From: Rehmannia glutinosa
Lineage: Eukaryota > Streptophyta > Magnoliopsida > Lamiales > Orobanchaceae
Reading direction: 5' to 3'
Assembly: GCA_016081115.2 (NCBI GenBank)
Contig: CM071934.1
Span: 63,721,267-63,785,266, forward strand
DNA: 64,000 nucleotides
The notes under the pieces were generated by a model. That model did no database searches. It was not told where the DNA came from and saw only the letters and a list, made by a program, of their open reading frames with translations. Position 1 is the first letter of the stretch. Each line of letters starts with the position of its first letter. The position numbers and the translations under genes are program-made. Positions 44,722-55,614 of the stretch are shown here, piece after piece.

Positions 44722-45561
44722 TTACGCGCTCCGGTTGACACCTTGAGCCGATCTTGGGTGGGGCGGTAGCTCATGAACGTACCTTTTAAGACCGCCCTGC
44801 CGAACAACACGCATAATTTCCCTAATTAGATCTCGGCACTCGTCAGTATCGTGACCTATCGATTTATGATAGGCACAGAATCGACGCGAATCTAATTTTG
44901 ACGGCTCAATTTTCAAAGGCCGAGCCGGAGGCAACAAATTCAGACCCTGTACTTCATTCCATATGGCTGATGGAGTGTGGGTCAAAGTACTCCTCAGCAG
45001 CGACTTGGCTCTCGCCTCTTGGCGAGCCCTAAATCCAGTGGTCGGGTTTTCCGAGAACGGCCGGAATCCCGACCCCGGCCCAACTACTGGTTCTTTCCTT
45101 CCGTCCTTTCTTACGCCCCCTTGTCGGTGCTCGGGGCGGTTACTTGCCATGGCTTCTTCCGCACAAATATGGCGTTCCGCGCGGACCAGAAATTCTTGGT
45201 ACGAGGTCGCCCCCGATTCGTGGATGGAGTAATTGAACCAAGTCTCGGGGGCTAGTCCAGCCATGGCTGCGATCAAAATGGCATCATCCGACACCGGTTC
45301 CATTTCTCGAACTTGCTTATTGAACCGAGAAATATAACTTTTCAGGGGCTCATCCTTCCCTTGTTTGATGTTTACGAGGGAGTCTTTAGGTGCGGCTCGG
45401 ACTTTGGACGTTAAGAAATGTGTCGTAAAGGCGGAGGCCAGATCCCCCCATGCCTGAATGGATCCCTGTGGCAGGGTCCTAAACCAACGGTGGGCTCGGT
45501 CGCCCAAAGTCAGGGGGAAGGCCCTGCAGAGGATGGCATCGCTTGGACTGTATAGTTCCAT
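44722..45561 (-). pseudogene. Retand-like gag, capsid and nucleocapsid part
   Basis: 279 open codons. The retrotransposon gag domain spans about residues 1-125 (RAFPLTLGDRAHRWFRTLPQ, LTSKVRAAPKDSLVNIKQGK, MAGLAPETWFN). A zinc-knuckle variant, CAYHKSIGHDTDEC (Cys-His-His-Cys), follows near residue 230. Gag forms the virus-like particle. The N-terminal part continues in a different frame at 45634-46353. Confidence 0.85.
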
Positions 45562-45633
45562 CCATGCTAAGTACTTGTGAACGTGAGTGGTCGGGTCGGT
45601 TTCCCCATTATAGAGACCGACCTTGGGGGATTT

Positions 45634-46353
45634 TCAACTTTGGCGGTAATGGGGTCGCCAGAATTCCAAGGGAAAATGGCGACGAACAAATGGGCCGCTC
45701 ATTACTTGGGGCGGTCTTCGAGACTGCTTCGCCATCCGGACCGCCTTCCAATTGCTCGTTCGACGACGCAGCGCGTGTATTTCTACATCCCGTTCCTGCC
45801 ATAAGCTAGGGCCTTGGACCTGATTGACCCTGAGCTGCTCCCGCTCATCCGGAAACCTGAGCCGGGAACTTATCGATCGAGCTGGGCGAAAAGGATCAAC
45901 TCCCAGTCGTCCGGCGAACACTGAGTGGGCATGACGATGTCGCGTTTGCTCCGAAAATGACTCTGCTATACGACTTTGCTCCTCCTCATCTTCTCGCTGC
46001 CGCCTTCTGTCACGACGGACATGTTGTTCATTACCTGAATTGGCTTCTTGGGCTTCGTGATGAGGAAGTCCGGGAATTTGAGGATTAATGTTAACATTTA
46101 GTTGTGGGTTGAGTGGGTTAGTATTTGCAAGGAGTGGAGGAGGTGCTTGAGAGTTTGTGGTAGCGAGAGTTTGTGATATAAGTTGGTTCATTTGCTGTAC
46201 AAAAGTTGGGTTGGTAATTAGCTGAGCAAAAGGAAATAAAGTAGTGCTCCATGCTTCCGTTTGGAGCATATTTTGGCCATTCGTAGTCTGGCCAGGTTGG
46301 TTGTTCAAATGTTGCTCTTGAGTCAAACGGGCATTTCTCGACAGTTGACTCAT
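45634..46353 (-). pseudogene. Retand-like gag, N-terminal part
   Basis: Opens with MSQLSRNARLTQEQHLNNQ at 46353, about 110 bases after the 5' LTR, a normal position for gag. Gln/Asn/Pro-rich N-terminus, an Arg/Glu-rich charged stretch (RRDRRRQREDEEEQSRIAES), then a frameshift relative to the capsid part near 45640. Confidence 0.75.
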
Positions 46354-46439
46354 TTTTGTCTATTATGAAAAGGTTAAGCGTTAAACTTTACCTGGTTTTT
46401 ATTTCACTTGCTTTTGACTGGAACTCGGACTGGACCAAT

Positions 46440-46464
46440 ACGGGCCCTCCTTCAAGTGCCAATT
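46440..46464 (-). promoter_or_regulatory. Primer-binding region of the Retand-like element
   Basis: Minus strand AATTGGCACTTGAAGGAGGG directly follows the 5' LTR end. Position and TGGCAC start fit a tRNA primer-binding site; I cannot name the tRNA. Confidence 0.5.
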
Positions 46465-47097
46465 TGTTGACGTGCGTTTTGGTCAACAAGCAGAAATATG
46501 TAAAAGGTTTAACACGTGGAAATGAAAACGTGCGTAACGTATGTTTATTTCTGGCTAATTATGCCTTTTTTGTATTCTGCCGAGCCGGATTATTGGGGTC
46601 GGTCTTTCTTATAGTTTGTTACAATTGCCTCCCTTCTCTTTTCTCCTTTTCAGACTTTTTATACCCCTTTGAGTAAGTGGGTTTACAATAGTCATCTTTG
46701 CACTAACTATTCATTAATTAGTAAAATAATTAAAGAAAGACACATGTCCCTCTCTAACTGTGCATGTCAGTCAAATCTTGCCACTTGTCGACTTCTCTTT
46801 ATAACTTTCTGACATGTGGCGCTTTTACGATACCAATAAAGTGTTAAGTATGGGCAAGTGATTACTTCTATGAATCTGTCGCGCGTGCGTTTCATATAGA
46901 AATTTGGGCTCGGGGCTCGGGGCTCGGCGGCCGTATTGTGGTTGGGCTCGGTAGCGGTTGGGCTCGGTAGCGGGCGAGCCTAATTCGTGACGTGTCGTCG
47001 TACATTATTGTTGACGTCACCCGCAGGTCGCCTACTCGGATATGTGTCAGACTGATGACTTGGATTAATTTCTCACAGCTCGGCTCGGATATCATCA
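46465..47097 (-). repeat. 5' LTR of the Retand-like element
   Basis: 633 bp, pair of 35802-36433, TG...CA ends. A minus-strand TATAAAAAG at 46655-46663 is the likely LTR promoter TATA box. Confidence 0.95.
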
Positions 47098-47102
47098 CCA
47101 AG

Positions 47103-49668
47103 CACTCCACATCAAACCAAATAACAAACTTCCACTCTCTAAGTCTCTCAAGGAGCCGAAAAATAGGAGCGAAAAAAGAAGAAAGAAATTTGGTGTGACT
47201 AGTTGCAACTATATATTAAATGTTCTAGATTGTAAGTAAATAGAATATCTCTATGGAGTTCTTTTATTTATTGAAATTAGACCATGATCTACTTATTATA
47301 CAAATTCAGTGCCACTTTTGATAAAGAGCCCCGAGCTTCAAGAAAGAGAAAAGAAAGATTCTCGGTGATTGTGAAGATATATTCGAAAAGCTTATTGAGG
47401 TTGGTGGTCAAAATAAATTTTTTTACTTCAATGGTTTTTTTTTTTTAAAAAAAATGCATGATAGTGGTAGGTCATGTTTTGAAATTACTAAGTGCATGTG
47501 TTTCAGGTGATATTTGAGGAGTTGTGTTAAAATTTTGCTAAATATATTAAAAGTGACAAAAAAATGCGATTTTTACTCAAGTATGCTTAATTCTTTAGAA
47601 TTTATATTGAACTCTTGAATTTTTTATAAATACATGTGTTTATATGTGAAAGATCATGATATTGATAAGTATATGCTACTGAAAATTAGATATGGTACTT
47701 GAATTTGGATTTTTGGGTGATTTATGCAATATTTGCAAACTTGAAGGACTGTAATGCAATTTTTGAAACTGTCAATGATCCCTCTAAAAATTTCAAAATT
47801 TGAACCTGGACTCTACTGTAATGATGATATTTTAAGATTTTAAGAATTGTTTAGGTGTTTTGCATAAAAAAATGTAATTATTAAAAAGTTTAAGGACCAA
47901 AATGTAAAACTCCTAACTTGTGGGGCGAAAACTGTACATTTTGAAATTGTATAGAAACTGTACATGAGATATTTTTAACGATATTTTTATAATCTTGAGA
48001 ACCCATAGTTCAAGTTTCAAATCAATCGGACTTAAAACGAGTTGTAAAGGCGAAATCGAATTTCGGCTAGAATTGCAGTTTTTACAAACCTGGGACTTAA
48101 ACTACATATTTTCCAAAAATTATTTTATCCTAATAACTTACTGAAATACAGGATATTTTACCGTTGGAAAGACATTAAAATTATTAAGAATTTTTCAAGA
48201 TATGAATTTTTAAAGTTGTTTTTTAAACGACAATTTTTTAGCAATAAAAGGACCAAACTGCAAATTCCTAAAAATCTGCTCTCGAACCACTGAAATCGGG
48301 AGACTTGATAATTTTTAAGAATTTATATGAGTTGACCTTGAATTTTTTTGAGCAAAGAATTGAGAATAAAGATTTTACAAGAACCGACTTAAAGACGTAA
48401 TTTTTTAAGGAAAATGACTATCTATAAGTTGTACATTTCAAAAATAAAACCGACCTACTTTAATATCTAGTAATAACTTAAGGAATGATTTTGGATTAAA
48501 TCTTTGATATTCATTTAGGCGTTTTTCATAACCGTTTATTTCTTTAATTTAATCGATTAGAAACCCAAATACTTTATACATTCGACAAAATCAACAATGT
48601 CTCTGAAAAACTTCTTCATTATGTGAACATCATTGATAATCAAATTTGACTATTATATACGACTACCGTGTTGATATTTGATCATGCTATTTGAGCAATT
48701 ATCTGTATTTGAGTCAACTTGGTGAGTCGAGCTCATTTGAGGAATGAATAAGTCGAGTTTGGGATGAGTAGCTAGACTGAAATCCTTTACCAACCTCAAT
48801 CGTCCTAATCCCGCAACTGGAGGATGGAGTGTCCAACAAAAGTGGGTCATAGGTATGGATAAAATCATGATTATGACATTCCCTGGGCCTAGCTAGCTCT
48901 TCATGTGAAGATGTCGCGCTTTCTGGGGTAGTAATGGGGTAGTAATTAGGTAGTCTGAGCTTCAACCATTCTTGTATAGGAGTTATAAGGTAGAACAAAA
49001 AAATTGATGTTTGGTCAATACAATTCTACCGTTATCTATGTTGGCGTCACACCCCGTTATCTATGTTGGTGTCACACTTTGTGAGGAAGCATTATCTGAT
49101 TTGTTTTAGTTGACATCGCACTTCGTGCACAACCATTGTCTGATTTGACTGGGTTGGCGTATCACTTCGAGCGCAACCATTTCTGAATAGAATGTATAAG
49201 CATGATAATATTTGATAGTACTGCTTGATTGTGATTAACTATACTGCATGATTGTATGAAACCACTCTTGTTATGTCAAAAATGAGTATGAAGTTTATAA
49301 GTATTGTTATTGCATGAGAATTAATATTGTACGCATCGCGACTCATTCATCTATTTTCATAGAAAAATATTTCTCTTGCATAATGTAAGCCTCACTCGCA
49401 CAATTATATCCATTCACTGAGGTTTTTCTCACCCTCGCTTTTCAACGACCAGATGTCGAACCACTATATTTAGAAGGAGATGTCAATGAAGAATACACAG
49501 AGAAGTGATTCATACTTAGGCCTCGTGTTTTGGATTTTATATCAGATAATGCTATTTATGATTTGAACAATTATAATTGTGCAATACGGCATTTAGACCC
49601 TTAAGTATTGGATATTTGTAATTCAACTTTTATTATTCCGCTATGTATCTACTCTTTGTACTGATTTA
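47103..49668 (+). repeat. Middle segment of the family-T LTR L4
   Basis: Non-coding. 47103-47747 continues the L1-like sequence after the Retand insertion (GACTAGTTGCAACTATATAT). 47748-48640 is long AT-rich LTR sequence. 48650-49668 matches L3, with degenerate tandem units near 49030-49190. Confidence 0.7.
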
Positions 49669-49673
49669 GTTAT

Positions 49674-50998
49674 TGTTAGATAAATGTTTTTATCATGATT
49701 TTGATGATTTTGTTTTTACACCAAAATAATATTTTTAATCCTAAATGATTTAAAATGTTTTTACTAATTTTTCGGAGTATTTCTTCAAGTTTATTTTCGA
49801 CAAAAATTGGACAACACTTTTGATGATTTTGTGTTAAAGTGTTTTTAAACCAAAATAATATTTTGTGTTCAATCGGTCGCCCTATAGGGCAACCCGTGTC
49901 TGAAAGATGATTTCCAAAATAGAAACGAGATGTTTTGAAAAACCCTGGAGGTAGACCGGTGCCTGAAGAGAAAATAAAAACTCTGTTTCTCAAAAACATA
50001 GCAGGGTGACCGACCCACAAGGGGGGCGATCGGTCGGACCCTATGTCGACCGGTTGAACCCCAACTGGAGCGGTCCAAGGTGTTATTTTTGCTGCTTTAA
50101 ATTTCTTTCTGTATTAGAGCGTGACCGGTCGCCCTATCCTTTTGACAGTAAATTCTAACCGTTGTGCAGCAGACAGTTTTTCCCTAAATTGTGGGGTTGA
50201 TTTCTAACAGCTATAATCTTGATTTTAATTGCATTTTTTTTTGTAGAAATCAGTCCCCAAGAGGAGTCTTTCCATGATCAATCATCTCCTATAAATAGTG
50301 GAAGATTTGAAGCAACACAATAAGAGAGAGCAAACAACACAACACAACAAGAAATCTGCAAATTTGTCTAAGTCTTTATTGTCAACATTCTTGTTGTAAT
50401 AGCTTAAGTATTTCACTTTCACATATTGAGGTCTAGGCTTATTTCTTGATTACACTTGCACTCAAATATTGTACTATTCATTATTGAGTTGTAATCTTGA
50501 ATTTGGGTTCGTCATTCAACACAAGATATCCTTGTGAGTGTTCTTGTGGTAAGAACACACTTGGGTGATCTAGGTGTTAGGTGCAAGAAGATTGTGGTAA
50601 TCTTCTTATTGAAGAGTGTGGTGCTCTTTGAGGTGTTGAAGAATTTGGTGTTCTTCAAGATTGAAGATTGTGGTAATCTTCACAAGGTGCCATTGAAGAT
50701 TGTGGTAATCTTCAAGGGAGATTGTTGTAATCTCCAAAGACGTGTTGTGAGGTGATGTTGTATTAATTGTGGTAATTAATAAAATCTTTTTTCTTTTTGA
50801 AATCCATCCCGGAGATACTGGGGTGGTAGAAGATTAGGCCCTAGGTGGGTTGAACCTCTATAAATCGACGCGTGTTATTTACTTCCCACACCTTGATTCT
50901 TGTCTTGGCTTGTTTGATTCGAAAAAGAGGGCATAATCGAGAAAATGGAGATAATCTATTCACTACCCTCTAGATTATCGTAGCCGCTTGGACTTACA
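49674..50998 (+). repeat. 5' LTR of the Sirevirus-like copia
   Basis: 1,325 bp, from TGTTAGATAAATG to CGCTTGGACTTACA. TATA box TATAAATA at 50290-50297. Downstream of it lies the transcribed leader with the hairpin series (50538-50781). CCGGTCG-type motifs occupy 49876-50130. Confidence 0.95.
50538..50781 (+). other. Series of eight hairpins with GTGGT loops in the LTR leader
   Basis: Perfect or near-perfect stems with a 5-base loop: GTGTTCTT at 50538-50545 with its complement at 50551-50558; AAGAAGATT 50585; AAGAGT 50612 (one G-T pair); TTGAAGAAT 50636 (loop TTGGT, one G-T pair); TGAAGATT 50662; TTGAAGATT 50693; GGAGATT 50717 (loop GTTGT); TATTAATT 50761. Stems differ in sequence yet remain complementary. 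The same series is at 56488-56732 in the other LTR. Confidence 0.9.
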
Positions 50999-51000
50999 AG

Positions 51001-51012
51001 TGGTATCAGAGC
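51001..51012 (+). promoter_or_regulatory. Primer-binding site of the Sirevirus-like copia (tRNA-iMet)
   Basis: TGGTATCAGAGC, exact complement of the initiator tRNA-Met 3' end, two bases after the 5' LTR. Confidence 0.95.
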
Positions 51013-51029
51013 CAAACTCTTTGGCAAGC

Positions 51030-52284
51030 TCGTTCCACATTGCGAGTAAAGAGGAACGATCATTGGCTACGAATGAAGTCTATCTTACCGGCGCCTCCAC
51101 CAACAAGCCACCACTATTTGACTCCAGAAATTATGCATTTTGGAAGGAAAGAATGGAATACTATTTACAAAGTTGCGGGTTCGATAATTGGAACACGGTC
51201 ATTAATGGAGAATCCATCCCGATGAAAGACGGACCACTCACCTCCAAAGTCCTCAAGGAGTTCAATGATGAAGACAAGGAAATTCTCTCGTTAAATGGTA
51301 AAGCTCTAAATATTCTTCATTGTTCAATTACTTCTTCGGAATACGGTCATATTCGAGGAATACGATCGGCACATGAAGCATGGGAAAAATTATAAGCTAT
51401 CTATGAAGTATATGCAAATGAAAGGAGCTACTCAAAAGCATCTACCTCTCAATTGGATACAACATCAAATCCAACAACATGGGATGAGCCTCTTGCAACT
51501 TCCGATGATGAAGTCGAACAATGTCTTTGGGCATTGAAGAAGAATATGAGGTACGCTCTAAACCCTCTACTTCTTATGATAATGAATTACAAAATGATTA
51601 TAGTGATTTGCAAAATAATTTTGATGAGCTTCAAAATGAATTCCAAAGCTTGCTTGTTAATACAAAAATTTGAAAAAAGAATTCCATGTTTTGAAAAATG
51701 ATAAGGATAATTTATTTTCCTCTTATGAATCACTTTCATGTGCTCACACCACCACACTTGATAAGGTTAGAATCTTTGAAAAGTAAAATAGTACTCTTGT
51801 TGAGGATATTAATTACATGAAAAAGGATTTATCAAAATTCAACTTGAGTACCGATAAAATGACCAAAATTGTTGATGTTCATAGTTGTGATAATTTGAAA
51901 CTTGGACTTGATCATAAGTCTAATGTCGTTAATCACATGAAAAAGAATCAAGTCTCTAAGCATGTTGGTCATTATGCTCCTAGAATTATTACTTGCTTCT
52001 ATTGTGGTAAAAAGGGTCATACGGTAAATACGTGTCGGGCTAGAAATAGCTCTAATTATTGTTGGAGACCTAAAAGTCTCAATGCTAATCCTGAAGGACC
52101 CAAACACTTGAGGGTACCACAAAACAATGTCATATTAGGTACATCGCGAAATAATAATCAAAGAAAATTCATACCGCCAAGAAGACATCAAATGCCCATT
52201 TCATTTGATCAAAGGAGAAGACATCACCACAATGAATTTCCAAGAAGGAAATATGATCAACAAAGGGAAGGACACAATCATTAG
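51030..52284 (+). pseudogene. Sirevirus-like gag
   Basis: The first open stretch to 51395 has LTGASTNKPPLFDSRNYAFW and KERMEYYLQSCGFDNW, the N-terminal gag domain of plant copia elements; no clear ATG start, so the original start is uncertain. After a stop, the region with TWDEPLATSDDEVEQCLWAL (51478-51537) continues in shifted frames through a coiled-coil-like Leu/Asn/Glu stretch. The open stretch 51817-52284 carries the zinc knuckle CFYCGKKGHTVNTC (residues 60-73, CX2CX4HX4C) and a basic Arg/His/Gln-rich tail. At least two stops or frameshifts interrupt the protein. It would package element RNA. Confidence 0.8.
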
Positions 52285-52289
52285 AATTG

Positions 52290-53270
52290 GCAAAATTGGA
52301 GAAGACATCATCAACAAGATAACTTCTCAAGAGGAAGATACTACCAACAAAGGGAAAGCACAACCCGTGGAAATGGCAAAATTGGTAAACCGTATCTCTC
52401 CTTATTTAAATACGCATAATGTTTTATGTATGCTTGTATTTTTTCTTTCAAAATGATTTTTCAAAATATTTTTAAAATGAGGTCTTCTATACATTTGTGT
52501 TCTTAAAATCTTTTGAAAAGGAGACCTTGCATGATGTTTTTATAAAATCTTGTACACTTACTAAGACTAATGTGTTTTTTTTTATCTCTTATGGATTTAT
52601 ATAGAATAAGCATACTTATAACATATATTATTGCTTTAGCCTATACTTTTACCATTATATTTTGTGCTAGAATTGTTTAAGAATTGTGTAGGATATGTAC
52701 CTTCATAAATGACCATCTATGTCATAATATGTCAAGAGTGACATAAACTATCGAGGTACGCACACCATTGTTATTCATCTCATAGACTCGATATATTTTT
52801 GCCATTTGCCTATGTGTTTGTTTTTCAAGATATTTCCAAGTATCTCACACAAGTGCCATTAAGAGGATTTTTCGGTTTTTGAAAGGCACTATTCGATAAA
52901 GCTTGTTTCATCCAAGACTTGTAAAAGATTATATTTTATTTTGATAAAACATTTGATTTTTATCATCCTCTCAAAATTATGCATTTGATTGCACATATTC
53001 ATGTCCTTAGTCTTATTTGTCTTGTCAAAACTCTTGTTCAAATACTTCTTTTAAATAAGGTCTCGACTATCTGCTCTCAGATTTTCAAATTTCAAAAGAG
53101 ACCTTATATAGCTTCCCATAAGCATATTTGAACTTACATATTTTTATTAAACTCTTGATGATTTTCTTTAAAGCATAGTATGTGTTACTTGTTATAGTAT
53201 CTATATTATTAGATATTACTATGATCTTGTGCAAGATATCTTATTAAGATTTTGCAGAAATTTTTGGTAT
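52290..53270 (+). other. Non-coding stretch replacing protease and integrase of the copia element
   Basis: AT-rich, phenylalanine/isoleucine-biased and full of stops. I can find no protease DTG or integrase HHCC / DD35E signature on the plus strand. Either the region was deleted or it has decayed beyond recognition. Confidence 0.5.
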
Positions 53271-53960
53271 TTCGGAACAAGCTTGATGACCAAGGCAAGG
53301 TTAGTAGCTCAATGGTATTGACAAGTAGAATGTATTGATTATGTTGAAACATTTGCACCCATAGCATGTTCTTGAAGCTATTCGCATTTTACTTGCCTAT
53401 TCTTGTTTTAAAAAATTTCAAGCTTTACCAAATGGGTGATTAAATCCGCATTTTTAAATGGTTTTATTCAAGAAGAAGTCTATGTAAAACAACCAGGGTT
53501 TGAAAATTTTTCTAGGCTAAATGATTTTTACAAAAGGCCTTGTATGGTTTAATACAAGCACCCCGTGTATGGTATGATAGACTTAGCTATTTTGCAAAAT
53601 AGTTTTACAAGAGGTAAAGTTGATACTACTCTCTTTGTTTTTTGAAAAAAAGGGCAAGATTGCTTACTTGTGCAAATTTATATTGATGATATTATTTTTG
53701 GTGCTACTAATGAATCTTTGTGCAAGATATTTTCTAAGTTGATGCAAGGTGAATTTGAGATGAGCATGATGGGGGAGCTCAACTTCAAGTTAAACAATGC
53801 CAAGAAGGTGGTTATATTTCAATCAAAGTATACAAAAGAACTTTTGAAGAAGTTCGGCATTGAAGAAGAAAGAACCGTCTCTACTCTTATGAAAACCTAC
53901 ATCATGATTGATCAAGTTTGAGAAAGGCATATTGGTTGACAAACAAATCCGAGGTATGTT
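53270..53960 (+). pseudogene. Sirevirus-like reverse transcriptase remnants
   Basis: Short blocks in order: ETFAPIA (53346), KSAFLNGFIQEEVYVKQPGF in pieces (53440-53505), YGLIQAPRVWYDRL-like (53545-53585), and the open stretch 53670-53921 with YIDDIIFGATNESLCKIFSK (the copia YxDD box) and FEMSMMGELNFKL. Many blocks expected between them are missing. RNase H is not recognisable. Confidence 0.8.
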
Positions 53961-54459
53961 TATTACTCCTTAGACTCGACATTTTTCATGCCTTATGTCT
54001 ATATGCTCGACTTCAAAAACAATCCCAACGAATCTCATTAAAGTGTCGTTAAAAGAAATTTTCAAATATTTGAAAGGCACTTCTTCTTATGGCTTGTTTA
54101 TCCAAAGTTTTAAAACGTTCATATTTTTCGGGATAACAAGTCCGGCGATAATCATTTTTCAAAATACGGTTTATCATAATCAAACTAAACATATTGAGAT
54201 TCTATATTTCTTTAAGGGATTATGTTTCCTAAAACGAAAAATTGAGATGTGTTTAATTCCGTCTCAAAGATAACTCGCGGACATTTATTTTTCATTGTTA
54301 ACCGCCGAGTCTTTTACCTCATTTCGAGCTTATTTAGACATAACGTATATTGAATGAGGTCTATGTTTGCATTTCATGCATTTTTAAAACTTAGGGGTGA
54401 GAAATCGGATTTTTGGTACAAAATTCGGATAGAATCAGAAAAAGAACTCCAGGGACTGG

Positions 54460-54532
54460 AAGAGGGGAGGGCGACCGGTCGACCACAACCTGGACCGGTC
54501 GGACCCCCCTTGGACCGGTCGACCTGGAGTAA
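54460..54532 (+). repeat. CCGGTC palindromic motifs in the copia 3' interior
   Basis: GACCGGTCGACC and GGACCGGTCGGACC-like units repeated three times. Related copies occur in both LTRs (49876-50070 and 55826-56040). Confidence 0.8.
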
Positions 54533-55600
54533 AATTCGGTTAAAACCAGTTCTGTCCCAGACTTAATATTTTTCACGCGTCTTTCACTATTTTCGCACCC
54601 TTTTGCAAATTTCACACACAATTCACTCAAAATGATTTATTTCTTGCATATTATATATTTTTGAGTTTATACTATTGTTATATCATCCATGATACCCGAC
54701 CTCTCTGATTAATTGGTAAGAATTCTTCTTCTTTATCTCAATTGGGTTGAACCCTTAAGAATGTGCTCCATCTTTAATATTTCGTTGGAATTCTTGTATA
54801 ATTGTGTTGTGAATGATGATCGTTGATGAATGATATTTGTAAAATTGTATTTGGTGATGAAATTTTTTGGCTTAATTGAATTACAAAGGCGTTATACATC
54901 TCTTGTTTTATTCGACGCACGCCAAGTGCTCGACGAAATGTTTCTATAAAAAATTCATAACCTACATGATTCTCTCGATTTCAAAAGTCTTATACATTTA
55001 TAGAGATCATGTTTTGTCAATCAAATGAGCTTTTGCATATCAAATGATCAATTTTTTCCCTTTTATTTGGGTTATAAGCTTCAATGTTCAAATAGCTCGA
55101 TAAATCGGTTAAATTGCGCACTTTGATATGGATATATGATGCTTTTATCGTGCCAACATTCTTTTTGATGATTCTAAAGGGAGAGAAATAGGTAATAAGC
55201 TCATTAGCTCAAAGAAGCTAAAATAAGCTCACAAAAGAAGCTATAAGTTGTGGCTATTTAAAGCCAAAAGTTGTGGATCATACTTTGTCCACTTGATGTA
55301 TTATGTACTTATTTACATATATAATGATGTTTTGTTGACAGGGGGAGCTTATAAGCTCTTGATACTTAAGCTCAATATGTAAAAGCTGAGCTTTTATCTT
55401 TTGGTTGAGTGCTTCTATATTACTCTTGTTGTGCATGTTGATAGGGGGAGCTTTTGCTAATATTTTTAAATATTTACTCCCATCCTTGTGATTATATTGC
55501 GTGGAATGTTGTTGCTCTCAACGGATAGTTTATTTTTAACCGGTAAAATGGTTTTGTTTTCAAAATCGACCTCTTTAAATTGTTTTGGTTTGTAATCATC
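54533..55600 (+). other. 3' non-coding interior of the copia element with repeated polypurine motifs
   Basis: No gene. AGGGGGAGCTT-type purine runs occur at 55340-55350 and 55443-55454, besides the functional tract before the LTR, plus AAAGGGAGAG at 55177. Repetition of the polypurine tract upstream of the 3' LTR is a known Sirevirus trait. Confidence 0.65.
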
Positions 55601-55614
55601 AAAAAGGAGGAGTT
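55601..55614 (+). promoter_or_regulatory. Polypurine tract of the Sirevirus-like copia
   Basis: AAAAGGAGGAGTT directly before the 3' LTR start TGTTAG. Confidence 0.8.

Larger units (their letters stand above)
35802..47097 (-). mobile_element. Complete Tat/Retand-like Ty3/gypsy retrotransposon with antisense ORF
   Basis: An 11.3-kb element on the minus strand with paired LTRs (46465-47097 and 35802-36433) and a perfect 5-bp target duplication CCAAG (35797-35801 and 47098-47102). Order from the 5' end: primer-binding region, gag, protease, RT, RNase H with a second RNase H-like domain, integrase, a tandem-repeat 3' region, an ORF in antisense, polypurine tract, 3' LTR. Dual RNase H and an antisense ORF before the 3' LTR are features of the Tat lineage. 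By eye the LTRs differ at little over a dozen of 632 positions, so insertion is fairly recent. The coding frames are broken. Confidence 0.9.

Noticed and set aside
50534..50755. 73-codon open frame in both copia LTRs
   Set aside because: It overlaps the hairpin series in the LTR leader. Its conservation between LTRs reflects shared LTR sequence, and the repeated IVVIF string comes from the repeated hairpin sequence.
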